DNA from: Nigerium massiliense | Lineage (GTDB): Bacteria > Actinomycetota > Actinomycetes > Propionibacteriales > Propionibacteriaceae | Direction of reading: 5' to 3' | DNA: 64,000 nucleotides | Assembly: GCF_000826085.1 (NCBI RefSeq) | Contig: NZ_CCYM01000003.1 | Location: forward strand, 372,001 to 436,000 | Part shown: positions 34,583 through 43,116 of the stretch, one piece after another | How positions within the stretch are numbered: position 1 is the stretch's first letter | How the letters are laid out: each line of letters begins with the position of its first letter | Made by a program: the position numbers and the translations under genes | The notes under the pieces: model-generated | What the model was told of the DNA's origin: nothing | Database searches by the model: none | The model's input: only the letters and a program-made list of their open reading frames with translations

Positions 34583-35139
34583 GCACGCTCGACAAAGACC
34601 GCACCGCACTGCTCGTCATCGACGTCCAGAACGGCGTCGTCGCCCAGGCCGAAGACCGTGACGGCGTCATCGGACGCATCAGGGGGCTGGTGGACAGGGC
34701 GCACGCCGAAGACGTCCCCGTCGTCTTCGTGCAGCACTCCGACGAGGAACTCGCCGAGGGTTCCGACGCCTGGCAGATCGTCGACGCGCTCCGTGCGGAG
34801 GCGCAGACCGTCGTCCACAAGCGGTACGGCGACGCGTTCGAGGACACGAACCTCTCCGATGTGCTCAGCGAGGCCGGCGTCGGACGCCTGGTCGTCACCG
34901 GCGCGTCCACGGACGCCTGCATCCGCTGCACGCTGCACGGCGGGCTCGCGCGCGGCTACGACGTCACGTTGGTGACCGACGCGCACACCGCCGAGGACAT
35001 GGCGCAGTGGGGTTCTCCGATCACCGCCCGTCAGGCGATCGACTACGCGAACCTGTACTGGAGCTTCACTCGCGCCCCGGGCCGGACCACCGAGGCTGTC
35101 CCGGCTGCGGAGGTGGAGTTCATCGGCGGCGCCGCCTGA
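34579..35139 (+). CDS. Isochorismatase-family cysteine hydrolase
   Basis: A 186-residue hydrolase. The catalytic triad can be placed at Asp in TALLVIDVQNGVV, Lys in TVVHKRYGDAFEDTNLSDVL and Cys in VVTGASTDACIRCTLHGGLA. Family members cleave nicotinamide, isochorismate or carbamoyl-sarcosine-type amides; the substrate here is unknown. It is translationally coupled (ATGA) to the DinB gene, and its 3' end overlaps a convergent small membrane protein by 20 nt. Confidence 0.88.
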   Translation: MSTLDKDRTALLVIDVQNGVVAQAEDRDGVIGRIRGLVDRAHAEDVPVVFVQHSDEELAEGSDAWQIVDALRAEAQTVVHKRYGDAFEDTNLSDVLSEAGVGRLVVTGASTDACIRCTLHGGLARGYDVTLVTDAHTAEDMAQWGSPITARQAIDYANLYWSFTRAPGRTTEAVPAAEVEFIGGAA

Positions 35140-35431
35140 TCTGTCGTCCTGCGAGCATCGTCACGGCCTTGCAGGCCACCCCGACGGCAACGGCGGTCAC
35201 GCCGGCGGCCCACGCGGGGGCCTGCAGGCCGTTGCTCACCGACAGCCAGGCGAACACGCCCGCGCCCAGCGCGATGCCGGTGCCCACGGACGACCACCAC
35301 CCCTGGGAGTCCATGAGATCGGGGCGCTCCTCGCCCTCCGGCGTGCCCACGCGCAGCGCCCACACCAGCACGAGCGCTAGACCCACGCTCGCGAGCACCG
35401 CCACGATCCCGGCCACCACGGTCTGCTGCAT
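35120..35431 (-). CDS. Small membrane protein, unknown function
   Basis: About 103 residues with three hydrophobic segments (VVAGIVAVLASVGLALVLVW, SVGTGIALGAGVFAWLSVSN, AWAAGVTAVAVGVACKAVTM) and a basic end (RQIRRRRR). Not recognised. ATG 35431 is chosen because the hydrophobic segment starts directly after it and GAGGG precedes it; a longer frame upstream lacks these features. It may be single-gene; it is divergent from the DUF305 gene. Confidence 0.6.
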   Translation of the reverse strand: MQQTVVAGIVAVLASVGLALVLVWALRVGTPEGEERPDLMDSQGWWSSVGTGIALGAGVFAWLSVSNGLQAPAWAAGVTAVAVGVACKAVTMLAGRQIRRRRR

Positions 35432-35509
35432 GCCCTCAGTCTGCCAGCCGACCGTTGCCGGATCCGCGGACGCGGCACCGACCACGCGAGCGACAGGCCC
35501 CATTTGCGT

Positions 35510-35546
35510 ATACCCCCTTGGGGTATCAGCGAAGGTGCGCTAGAAC
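35510..35546 (+). promoter_or_regulatory. CsoR-like copper operator over a -35 box
   Basis: ATACCCC-CTT-GGGGTAT (35510-35526) is a perfect palindrome of the kind bound by copper-sensing CsoR repressors. TTGGGG (35518-35523) and TAGAAC (35541-35546), 17 bp apart, form the promoter, so a bound repressor would cover the -35. The -10 ends 6 nt before the ATG at 35553 (leaderless). No csoR gene lies in the window. Copper response is inferred. Confidence 0.68.
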
Positions 35547-35552
35547 GAATAC

Positions 35553-36233
35553 ATGACTGATTTCAGGCGAACCCTCCTCGCGTCGTCGATCGCGGCGCTC
35601 CTCCTCGTGGGCGGCTGTTCCGCCCAACCGTCCGCGTCGCCGAGCGTGGACGCCGACCACCCGTCGTCCACGTCGACGGTCGCCTCCTCGGCGTCCCCGG
35701 AGCCGACCAGCACACCGGCCTCCGCGACACCGACGGGGTCCGCCTCCCCGAAGCCCTCCATGACGTCGACTGCCCACAGCCAATCCGACGTCGAGTTCGC
35801 GCAGATGATGATCCCCCACCACCGCCAGGCCGTGCAGATGAGCGACATCATCCTCGCCAAGGGCGGCATCCGTCCCGACGTCCGGTCCCTCGCCGAACAG
35901 ATCAAGGGTGCGCAGCAGCCCGAGATCGACCAGATGACCTCGTGGCTGCAGGCGTGGGGGGCGCCCACCGAGATGCACCACGGCTCCGGCGAGACCATGA
36001 TGGACGGGATGCTGTCCGAACAGCAGATCCGCGAGCTCGAGGCCGCCGACGCCAAGCAGGGCCAGAAGCGCTACCTCGAAGGCATGATCGAGCACCATCA
36101 GGGCGCGGTCGAGATGGCCCGCAAGGCGCAGCCCACCTCCCAAAGCCCCGACGTGAAGCAGCTCACCCAGTCGATCATCGACAGCCAGAACGCCGAGATC
36201 GAACAGATGCGCGGCATTCTCAAACAGCTCTGA
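35553..36233 (+). CDS. DUF305 family lipoprotein
   Basis: A 226-residue exported lipoprotein. Signal with lipobox SIAALLLVGGC (lipid-linked Cys at residue 22), a Ser/Thr/Pro linker to about residue 75, then DUF305: DVEFAQMMIPHHRQAVQMSD (MIxHHxxAVxM) and YLEGMIEHHQGAVEMARKAQ (second MIxHHxGA). These Met/His motifs can bind copper, in line with the CsoR-like operator in front. It probably works in metal handling at the outer face of the membrane. Single gene. Confidence 0.9.
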   Translation: MTDFRRTLLASSIAALLLVGGCSAQPSASPSVDADHPSSTSTVASSASPEPTSTPASATPTGSASPKPSMTSTAHSQSDVEFAQMMIPHHRQAVQMSDIILAKGGIRPDVRSLAEQIKGAQQPEIDQMTSWLQAWGAPTEMHHGSGETMMDGMLSEQQIRELEAADAKQGQKRYLEGMIEHHQGAVEMARKAQPTSQSPDVKQLTQSIIDSQNAEIEQMRGILKQL

Positions 36234-36348
36234 GTACTGCCAAAACATTTTTCGTTTGCCATGGCCCGGAACCGCTGAATCAATAACTGTTGTCGACTTC
36301 TGCGCTACCTATTGCGGTTTAGACCCCGCACCGAAGATGATCCGGGCC

Positions 36349-37662
36349 ATGGCACACACACTGTCCGCGAACGATGTTCGCCGCACCCTTGGCGAGCACC
36401 TGCTGGTCGACGGCTTCCCGATCGTCCTCGACCTCGAGAAGTCCCAGGGCACAACTCTGGTCGACGAAGCCACCGGTGACACCTACCTCGACATGTTCAC
36501 GTTCTTCGCGTCCAACGCGTTGGGGATGAACCACCCCGGCATCACCCAGGACGCCGAGTTCAAGGAAGAACTGCTCACCGTGGCCCTGAACAAGCCGAGC
36601 AACTCCGACGTCTACACCGTCGCGATGGCCCGGTTCGTGGAGACGTTCGCCCGGGTGATGGGCGACCCGGAGCTTCCGCACTACTTCTTCATCGAAGGCG
36701 GCTCGCTCGCCGTCGAGAACGCGCTCAAGGTGGCGTTCGACTGGAAGTCCCGCTGGAACGAGGCGCACGGCATCTCCCCCGACCTCGGGACGAAGATCAT
36801 GCACCTGACCGGGGCCTTCCACGGGCGCTCCGGCTACACGATGTCGCTGACGAACACCGACCCCAACAAGGTCGCCCGCTTCCCCAAGTTCGACTGGCCG
36901 CGCATCACGTCGCCCTACATCGCCGACGACCGCGACGTCCCCGCGCTGGAGGCTCAGGCACTCCGCGAGGCCGAGGCCGCGTTCGAGGCGAACAAGCACG
37001 ACATCGCGGGCTTCATCATGGAGACAGTCCAGGGCGAGGGCGGCGACCACCACTTCCGCCCCGAGTTCTACGCCGCGATGCGCGACCTGGCCCACTCCCA
37101 CGATGCGCTGTTCATCCTCGACGAGGTGCAGACCGGCGGCGGCATGACCGGTAAGCCCTGGGCCTACCAGCACAAGTCCATCGAGCCCGACGTGGTGTCC
37201 TTCGGCAAGAAGATGCAGGTCTGCGGCCTGACCGCCGGCGGGCGCGTCGACGAGGTCCCCGACAACGTGTTCCAGGTCTCCAGCCGCATCAACTCCACCT
37301 GGGGTGGCAACCTCACCGACATGGTGCGGGCCCGCCGGATCCTGGAGATCATGGAGGCCGACCATCTGATGGAGAACGCCAGCGCCCTCGGCGACCATCT
37401 GGTCGGACGCCTCGCGGAGCTCGCCGCCAAGCACGACGTCATCTCCAACCCGCGCGGCCTGGGCCTGATGTGCGCGGTCACCCTGCCGAACGGGGCGATC
37501 CGCGACGAGATCCTGAAGCGGCTGATGGCCGACGAGCACATCATCATGCTGGGGTGCGGTGAGCGCTCGCTGCGCGTCCGGCCGCCGCTGACCGTCACCC
37601 GAGAGGACCTCGACCGCGCGATCGACGCCATCGACCGCGTCGTCGCCGGCCTCGATCGCTGA
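36349..37662 (+). CDS. lat: L-lysine 6-transaminase
   Basis: A 437-residue class III PLP aminotransferase of the L-lysine epsilon-aminotransferase family: lysine plus 2-oxoglutarate give 2-aminoadipate semialdehyde and glutamate. Signs are GDTYLDMFTFFASNALGMNH, HYFFIEGGSLAVENALKVAF (the LAT-specific EGGSLAVENALK), FILDEVQTGGGMTGKPWAYQ and the PLP Lys in VVSFGKKMQVCG. ATG 36349 is preferred; ATG 36337 is possible. The 115 bp upstream are AT-richer than average. Heads a three-gene lysine operon. Confidence 0.92.
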   Translation: MAHTLSANDVRRTLGEHLLVDGFPIVLDLEKSQGTTLVDEATGDTYLDMFTFFASNALGMNHPGITQDAEFKEELLTVALNKPSNSDVYTVAMARFVETFARVMGDPELPHYFFIEGGSLAVENALKVAFDWKSRWNEAHGISPDLGTKIMHLTGAFHGRSGYTMSLTNTDPNKVARFPKFDWPRITSPYIADDRDVPALEAQALREAEAAFEANKHDIAGFIMETVQGEGGDHHFRPEFYAAMRDLAHSHDALFILDEVQTGGGMTGKPWAYQHKSIEPDVVSFGKKMQVCGLTAGGRVDEVPDNVFQVSSRINSTWGGNLTDMVRARRILEIMEADHLMENASALGDHLVGRLAELAAKHDVISNPRGLGLMCAVTLPNGAIRDEILKRLMADEHIIMLGCGERSLRVRPPLTVTREDLDRAIDAIDRVVAGLDR

Positions 37663-37678
37663 GTCAAGGAGGACCGCC

Positions 37679-39076
37679 ATGCTCGACACGCACGGGCTGC
37701 GCGCGGCGTTCGCCCGCTCGCTGTCCGCCATGTACGGCACCGAGGTGCCCGCCTACAACACGCTCGTGGACGTCTCCACCGCGGTCAACCGCGACTACGT
37801 CGAAAAGCACCCCGAGACCGCCGAGCGGCTCGGCCGCATCGACCGGGTGACGGCCGAGCGGCACGGCGCCATCCGGGTCGGGACGGCCGACGAGCTGCGC
37901 CGCGTCGCGCATATCTTCGCCGCCCTGGGCATGTCCCCCGTCGGCTTCTACGACCTGCGCGGGGCTCAAGAGACGTCGCTGCCCATCGTCTCGACCGCCT
38001 TCCGCCCGACGTCGCCCGAGGCGCTCGCGCTCAACCCGTTCCGGGTGTTCACGTCCGTCCTGGTCACCGACGACCGACGCTACTTCGACGAGGAACTGCA
38101 GGCCGAGCTCGACACCTTCCTCGCCGGCAGGACGCTGTTTCCGGACGAGGTCGTCGACTTGGCCGCCGAGGCCGAGAAGGCCGGCGGGCTCGGCGACGAC
38201 GACGCCGAGCACTTCCTGCGGATCGCCACGGCCTGCTTCGAGCTCTCCGACGAGCCCGTCGACCGGTCCTGGTACCGGCGGCTGGCAGGCATCTCCGGGG
38301 TCGCGGCCGACATCGGCGGCGTCACCACCACCCACATCAACCACCTGACACCGCGCGTCCTCGACATCGACGACCTGTATCGCCGCATGTCGGAGCTCGG
38401 CATCACGATGATCGACGAGATCCAGGGGCCGCCCCGTTGGGAGGGCCCAGACGTCCTCCTGCGGCAGACGTCCTTCAAGGCGCTCGCCGAGCGGCGCCGC
38501 TTCCGCGAGGAGGATGGCTCCGTCGCCGACGGAACGCTGTCGGTACGGTTCGGCGAGGTCGAGCAACGCGGCATCGCGCTCACCCCGGCCGGCCGCGACC
38601 TGTACGACCGCATGATCCTCGACGTCGACGAGCTGGCCGCCGGCCGCGACCCCGCCGGGCGCAACGACGCCAAGCTGGAGGTCTGGCGCCGCAACCTGCC
38701 GGCCGACGAGGACGGCCTCGCCGAGCGCGGGCTGGCGTTCTTCACCTACGCGGTCGCTCACGACCTGCCCGCCGGCGAGCCGCCGGCCGACCTGACGAGC
38801 CTGGTCGCCGACGGCTGGCTGGTCCGGACGCCCATCGTCTACGAGGATTTCCTGCCGCGGTCGGCGGCCGGCATCTTCGCGTCCAACCTGGACGACACGG
38901 GCTCCCGCGACAGCGAGCGGGAGGGCTCGCCCCGCGACGAGGCCTGGTTCGCCCAGGCGATGGGACGCGAGGTGCACGACCCCATGAAGCTCTACGCCGA
39001 GCAGCAGGCGCGTTCGTTGTCGGACGCGGCTGGCACGCTGGGCATCACGATCGACGCCGAGGAGGCCACCCCATGA
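37679..39076 (+). CDS. hglS: 2-oxoadipate dioxygenase/decarboxylase (HglS, DUF1338)
   Basis: A 465-residue DUF1338/YdcJ-type protein. Matches include VPAYNTLVDVSTAVNRDYVE, RHGAIRVGTADELRRVAHIF, MSPVGFYDLRGAQETSLPIV, TTHINHLTPRVLDIDDLYRR (candidate iron-binding His) and DEIQGPPRWEGPDVLLRQTS. In Pseudomonas putida HglS is an Fe(II) enzyme turning 2-oxoadipate into D-2-hydroxyglutarate in lysine breakdown. Sitting between two lysine-degrading genes makes the same role likely here. AAGGAGG precedes ATG; it overlaps the next gene by ATGA. Confidence 0.9.
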   Translation: MLDTHGLRAAFARSLSAMYGTEVPAYNTLVDVSTAVNRDYVEKHPETAERLGRIDRVTAERHGAIRVGTADELRRVAHIFAALGMSPVGFYDLRGAQETSLPIVSTAFRPTSPEALALNPFRVFTSVLVTDDRRYFDEELQAELDTFLAGRTLFPDEVVDLAAEAEKAGGLGDDDAEHFLRIATACFELSDEPVDRSWYRRLAGISGVAADIGGVTTTHINHLTPRVLDIDDLYRRMSELGITMIDEIQGPPRWEGPDVLLRQTSFKALAERRRFREEDGSVADGTLSVRFGEVEQRGIALTPAGRDLYDRMILDVDELAAGRDPAGRNDAKLEVWRRNLPADEDGLAERGLAFFTYAVAHDLPAGEPPADLTSLVADGWLVRTPIVYEDFLPRSAAGIFASNLDDTGSRDSEREGSPRDEAWFAQAMGREVHDPMKLYAEQQARSLSDAAGTLGITIDAEEATP

Positions 39077-40593
39077 AGACCAACGACGACCTGATCGACC
39101 TCGCGCGCGAGGCGCTGGGAAAGCTCGGCGCCGACGAGGAGCTGTTCGTGCCCGACTCGGCGCTGGGGGCACGCTCGCCGCTGAGCGGGCAGCAGCTCTT
39201 CGGCGTCCGGCAGACCACCCCCGACGAGGCCGGGGAGGCCATCGGACGGGCCCGCGACGCGTTCACGCAGTGGCGGCTGACGCCCGCCCCGGTGCGCGGC
39301 AAGCTCGTCAAGCGGCTGGGAGAACTCATCAGCGAGAACGCCGAGACGCTGGCCACCCTGGTGACCATCGAGGCGGGCAAGATTCGCAGCGAGGCGCTGG
39401 GCGAGGTGCAGGAGATGATCGACGTCTGTGATCTGGCCGTCGGGTTGAGCCGGCAGCTGTACGGCAAGACGATGCCGTCCGAACGGCCCGGCCATCGCCT
39501 GCAGGAAACCTGGCACCCGCTCGGCGTGGTCGGCGTCATCTCGGCGTTCAACTTCCCCGTCGCCGTGTGGTCGTGGAACACCGCGGTGGCGCTCGTGTGC
39601 GGTGACACGGTCGTGTGGAAGCCGTCCGAGCTGACGAGCCTGTGCGCCATCGGCTGCCACACGCTGCTGCGCCGCGCAGCACGCGACGTCGGCGCGCCCG
39701 AGGACGTCCACCAGCTCGTGTTGGGCGCCCGCGAGGTCGGCGAGATCGTGGTGGACGACCCCCGCGTCGCCCTCGTCAGCGCCACCGGCTCCACCCGGAT
39801 GGGTCGCGAGGTCGGCCCGCGGGTGGCCGCGCGGTTCGGGCGCTCACTGCTCGAGCTCGGCGGCAACAACGCGGTCATCATGACCCCGAGCGCCGACAAG
39901 GATCAGGCCGTGAACTCGATCGTGTTCGCCGCCGCCGGCACCGCCGGCCAGCGTTGCACCAGCATGCGCCGCCTGATCGTGCACGAGTCGATCGCGGACG
40001 AGGTGGTCGCCAAGATCGCCGCCGCGTTCCACACGTTGCCCATCGGCGACCCGTTCGAGAGCGGCACGCTGGTCGGCCCGCTCGTCCACGAGGACGCCTT
40101 CGAGACCATGCAGAAGGCCCTCGGCCGCGTCGGCGAGATCGGCGGCGAGGTGGTGACCGGCGGCGAGCGCGTCGACACCGGCATGGGCGGCGCCTGGGTG
40201 CGCCCCGCCCTCGTCCGGGTGCCGAAGCAAGAGGGCATCATGCTGACCGAGACGTTCGCGCCCATCCTCTACGTCGTCACCTATGCCGACTTCGACGAGG
40301 CCCTCGCGCTGCACAACGCGGTCCCGCAGGGCCTGTCCAGCGGCATCTTCACCACCGATCAGACCGAAGCCGAGCGCTACCTGTCGGCCGAGGGTGCCGA
40401 CACAGGCATCGCGAACGTCAACGCCGGAACGTCGGGGGCGGAGATCGGCGGCGCGTTCGGCGGTGAGAAGGAGACCGGTGGCGGCCGCGAATCGGGCTCG
40501 GACGCCTGGCGTTCCTACATGCGCCGCGCGACGAACACGATCAACTACTCCGGCCGCGTCGAGCTCGCCCAGGGCGTGAACTTCTCGGCCTGA
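39073..40593 (+). CDS. Aminoadipate-semialdehyde dehydrogenase (ALDH7-like)
   Basis: A 506-residue NAD(P)-dependent aldehyde dehydrogenase. Catalytic Glu in FGRSLLELGGNNAVIM and Cys in AAGTAGQRCTSMRRLIVHES; ETWHPLGVVGVISAFNFPVA and the end SGSDAWRSYMRRATNTINYS are typical of ALDH7/AMADH. It would oxidise 2-aminoadipate 6-semialdehyde, the product of the first gene of the operon, to 2-aminoadipate. A hairpin follows its stop. Confidence 0.92.
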   Translation: MKTNDDLIDLAREALGKLGADEELFVPDSALGARSPLSGQQLFGVRQTTPDEAGEAIGRARDAFTQWRLTPAPVRGKLVKRLGELISENAETLATLVTIEAGKIRSEALGEVQEMIDVCDLAVGLSRQLYGKTMPSERPGHRLQETWHPLGVVGVISAFNFPVAVWSWNTAVALVCGDTVVWKPSELTSLCAIGCHTLLRRAARDVGAPEDVHQLVLGAREVGEIVVDDPRVALVSATGSTRMGREVGPRVAARFGRSLLELGGNNAVIMTPSADKDQAVNSIVFAAAGTAGQRCTSMRRLIVHESIADEVVAKIAAAFHTLPIGDPFESGTLVGPLVHEDAFETMQKALGRVGEIGGEVVTGGERVDTGMGGAWVRPALVRVPKQEGIMLTETFAPILYVVTYADFDEALALHNAVPQGLSSGIFTTDQTEAERYLSAEGADTGIANVNAGTSGAEIGGAFGGEKETGGGRESGSDAWRSYMRRATNTINYSGRVELAQGVNFSA

Positions 40594-40594
40594 C

Positions 40595-40622
40595 GGGGCG
40601 CCACAGGCCCCGGTGGGCGCCC
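40595..40622. terminator. Hairpin between convergent genes
   Basis: GGGCGCC (40596-40602) pairs with GGCGCCC (40616-40622) two bases after the dehydrogenase stop; it also lies just past the end of the DUF808 gene on the other strand, so it could serve both. Confidence 0.5.
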
Positions 40623-40623
40623 G

Positions 40624-41628
40624 CTACGCGCGGGTGCTTCCGCCGGGGCTCGCGTCTCCCCCGGACCGCTCGGACGGCTCGGCGCCCACCTCGTCGCGCA
40701 CGGCATCGTGATCGCCGGAGGCATGCCCGGCACCCTTGCGGAACGGCAGGACGTGCATGATCGCGACGACGACGGCGCCCACGATGAGTCCGCCGACGGC
40801 GGAGCAGAGCGTCTCGACAAGCCAGCCCAGGAAGCCGCCGACGCCGGCGACGTGCGCGGCCGGCTCGGCGAGGTGGTGCACCAGCTGGTAGGGCGCGTGC
40901 CAGCCGAGAGTGTCCGCTCCGACCAGCAGGATGTGGCCGCCGACCCACAACATCGCGACGATGCCCACGCCGGACAGGACGTTCATGATCTTCGGCATCG
41001 CCGAGACCAGAACGCGGCCCGCCCGCTGCCTGAATGTCGAGTCGGTCTCGGTCATGGCCAGGCCGATGTCGTCCAGCTTCACCAGCAGCGCGACCACGCC
41101 GTAGACCAGCGCGGTGATGACGAGCGCGACGATGATGAGCGTGACAGCGCGCGGGATCAGCGGCTCGTTGGCGACCGAACCCAGGGAGATCACCATGATC
41201 TCGGCGGACAGGATGAAATCGGTCCGGATCGCGCCGCTGACCATCGTGTCCTCGTAATCCGGGCCGCGCTCGGCGGCCGGCGCCTCAGCGGCTTCCTGGC
41301 CGTGACCGGTGACGGCCTCCCAGACCTTCTCGGCACCCTCGAAACACAGGTACGTGCCGCCCAGCATCAAGATCGGCGTCAGCAGCCACGGCACGAACTG
41401 GCTGAGCAGCAGCGCCGCAGGGAGGATGAAGACGATCTTGTTCCGCAGGGATCCCTTGGCGATCTTCCAGATGATCGGCAGTTCGCGGGCCGGGCTGAAG
41501 CCCTGCACGTAGCGCGGCGTCACCGCTGTGTCGTCCACGACCACGCCCACGGCCTTCGTGCTGGCGGCGCTGGCCATCTTGGCGATCATCGCGACATCGT
41601 CGAGCAGGGCTGCGAGTCCACCGGCCAC
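40624..41628 (-). CDS. DUF808 family membrane protein (YedI-like)
   Basis: A 334-residue integral membrane protein. The family signature is seen from the start: VAGGLAALLDDVAMIAKMAS, KAVGVVVDDTAVTPRYVQGF, ELPIIWKIAKGSLRNKIVFI, MLGGTYLCFEGAEKVWEAVT, RTDFILSAEIMVISLGSVAN. About eight to nine membrane segments. Function unknown. GTG 41628 is chosen: GGAGG lies 7 nt upstream and the family starts with MAGGL. The tail is charged and disordered. Confidence 0.9.
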   Translation of the reverse strand: MAGGLAALLDDVAMIAKMASAASTKAVGVVVDDTAVTPRYVQGFSPARELPIIWKIAKGSLRNKIVFILPAALLLSQFVPWLLTPILMLGGTYLCFEGAEKVWEAVTGHGQEAAEAPAAERGPDYEDTMVSGAIRTDFILSAEIMVISLGSVANEPLIPRAVTLIIVALVITALVYGVVALLVKLDDIGLAMTETDSTFRQRAGRVLVSAMPKIMNVLSGVGIVAMLWVGGHILLVGADTLGWHAPYQLVHHLAEPAAHVAGVGGFLGWLVETLCSAVGGLIVGAVVVAIMHVLPFRKGAGHASGDHDAVRDEVGAEPSERSGGDASPGGSTRA

Positions 41629-41744
41629 GGGAATCCTCCAGGTTCGGGTGCCTTGGGCTGCCCGCCGTGCGACGGCAGACGAGCGCAGCCTACCGCCCCC
41701 AGGCCGGGCGAGGGGGAGCTGTCCCCCGCCCGGGCCGCGTCCGC

Positions 41745-42596
41745 TCAGCGGCGCAGGTGCTTCGCCTTCTTCGGCACCGTCAGCGTCGCCACGACCGGCA
41801 TGTGGTCGGACGCGATGGTCGGCACGACCTTCGCCCTCCGCGCCGTGACGTCGGGGGTGGTGAGCACGTAGTCGATCCGCCCCTTGGGGTTGTCGCTGTC
41901 GAAGGTGTAGCCGGGGCCGCGTCCGACCATTGGCCAGACATCGCGGAGGTAGGCGGTGTACGTGCCGTACTCGGCCGCCTCCGGCCCCGCGTTGAGGTCG
42001 CCGACCAGGATGGCCGTCTTTCCGGACGCCTGGACGATTCCGTTCACGACCTGCGCCTGCGCGACGCGTCCGGGCTGGCTGTTGTGCGTCAGGTGCGTGT
42101 TGTAGAAGCGCACCTGGGCGCCGCGCACGCTGATGTCGGCCTGCGCCAGCCCGCGCTGCTCCCCTCCCGGGTGGTTCGGCAGCGGGGTGTTGCGGCAGTT
42201 GCGCAGCTTGTAGACCGACAGGATCGCCGTGCCGTACTGCTGACGCTTCGTCCGACCGGCGACCGGCGGGTTGTCGAGGTTCGCGCTGAAGCACACGTTC
42301 ATGCGGAGCCGGCGCGCGAGCTCGTCGGCCTGATCGGCGAAGCCCGAGCGGGCGCCCCAGTGGTTGTCGACCTCCTGCAGCCCGATGACGTCGGCGTGCG
42401 TGTCCTCCAGGACGGAGGCGATGCGCTCCAGGTCGAGGACGCCGTCGGCGCCTTGGGCGTGGTGGATGTTGTAGCTGACGACGGTGAGGGGACGCGCCGG
42501 TCCTTGGGCTCGCGCCTCGGCCGCAGGGGCGGGAGCGAGGGTGCACGCGGCGGCGGTGGCGAACGCGATGGCGGCCGCGACGATGGGACGTGGCAT
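41745..42596 (-). CDS. Secreted endonuclease/exonuclease/phosphatase protein
   Basis: A 283-residue exported EEP-fold enzyme. Signal peptide at residues 1 to about 28 (VAAAIAFATAAACTLAPAPA). Active-site motifs: LTVVSYNIHHAQG (Asn), VIGLQEVDNHWG (Glu), RFYNTHLTHNSQ (His), AILVGDLNAGPEAAEYGTY (Asp and Asn), RIDYVLTTPDV (Asp) and IASDHMPVVATL (catalytic Asp-His). It may be a secreted DNase or phosphodiesterase. AAAGG lies upstream. Single gene. Confidence 0.9.
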   Translation of the reverse strand: MPRPIVAAAIAFATAAACTLAPAPAAEARAQGPARPLTVVSYNIHHAQGADGVLDLERIASVLEDTHADVIGLQEVDNHWGARSGFADQADELARRLRMNVCFSANLDNPPVAGRTKRQQYGTAILSVYKLRNCRNTPLPNHPGGEQRGLAQADISVRGAQVRFYNTHLTHNSQPGRVAQAQVVNGIVQASGKTAILVGDLNAGPEAAEYGTYTAYLRDVWPMVGRGPGYTFDSDNPKGRIDYVLTTPDVTARRAKVVPTIASDHMPVVATLTVPKKAKHLRR

Positions 42597-42753
42597 GGCG
42601 GGGTGCCTTTCGAGAGGGGGCGGGCGTTTCCATCTAAGTGGCCGCCGATGTCGGCCGCGTTGCCAGGAGCGGACGCGCCGTCGACACCTCCATGACGACA
42701 GGGGGCCGTCGCGCCCGTTGCCGGGGGTGGCGCCGCGTGTCACGCTGGGTCGC

Positions 42754-43035
42754 ATGTGCCGCAACATCCGTCCCCTGTTCAACTTCGAGCCGCCCGCCCA
42801 GCCCGACGAGGTGCGCGCCGCCGCGCTGCAGTACGTGCGCAAGATCAGCGGCATGACGAAGCCGTCCCAGGCCAACCGGGCCGCCTTCGACGCCGCCGTC
42901 GACGAGGTCGAGGCCGCGACGCAGCGGCTCGTCGACGCGCTGACCACGGCCGCGCCGCCGAAGGATCGCGATGTCGAGCGGGCCAAGGCGCGAGCCCGCA
43001 ACGAGTTGCGCTTCGGCAAGGCCGCCACCGTCTGA
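42754..43035 (+). CDS. DUF2277 family protein
   Basis: A 93-residue protein with the exact DUF2277 pattern MCRNIRPLFNFEPPAQPDEV, RAAALQYVRKISGMTKPSQA and N in NRAAFDAAVDEVEAATQRLV. No function is known. The MCRNI start fixes ATG 42754; CACGCT (42741-42746) ends 7 nt before it and no Shine-Dalgarno is seen. Confidence 0.9.
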   Translation: MCRNIRPLFNFEPPAQPDEVRAAALQYVRKISGMTKPSQANRAAFDAAVDEVEAATQRLVDALTTAAPPKDRDVERAKARARNELRFGKAATV

Positions 43036-43116
43036 GGCACGTCACGGCGTCGGCGGTCGCGTCCGTCGCCCGCGAGACCGTCGCGACGCCTCCCCCGCGG
43101 CACTAGGGTGCAGAGC

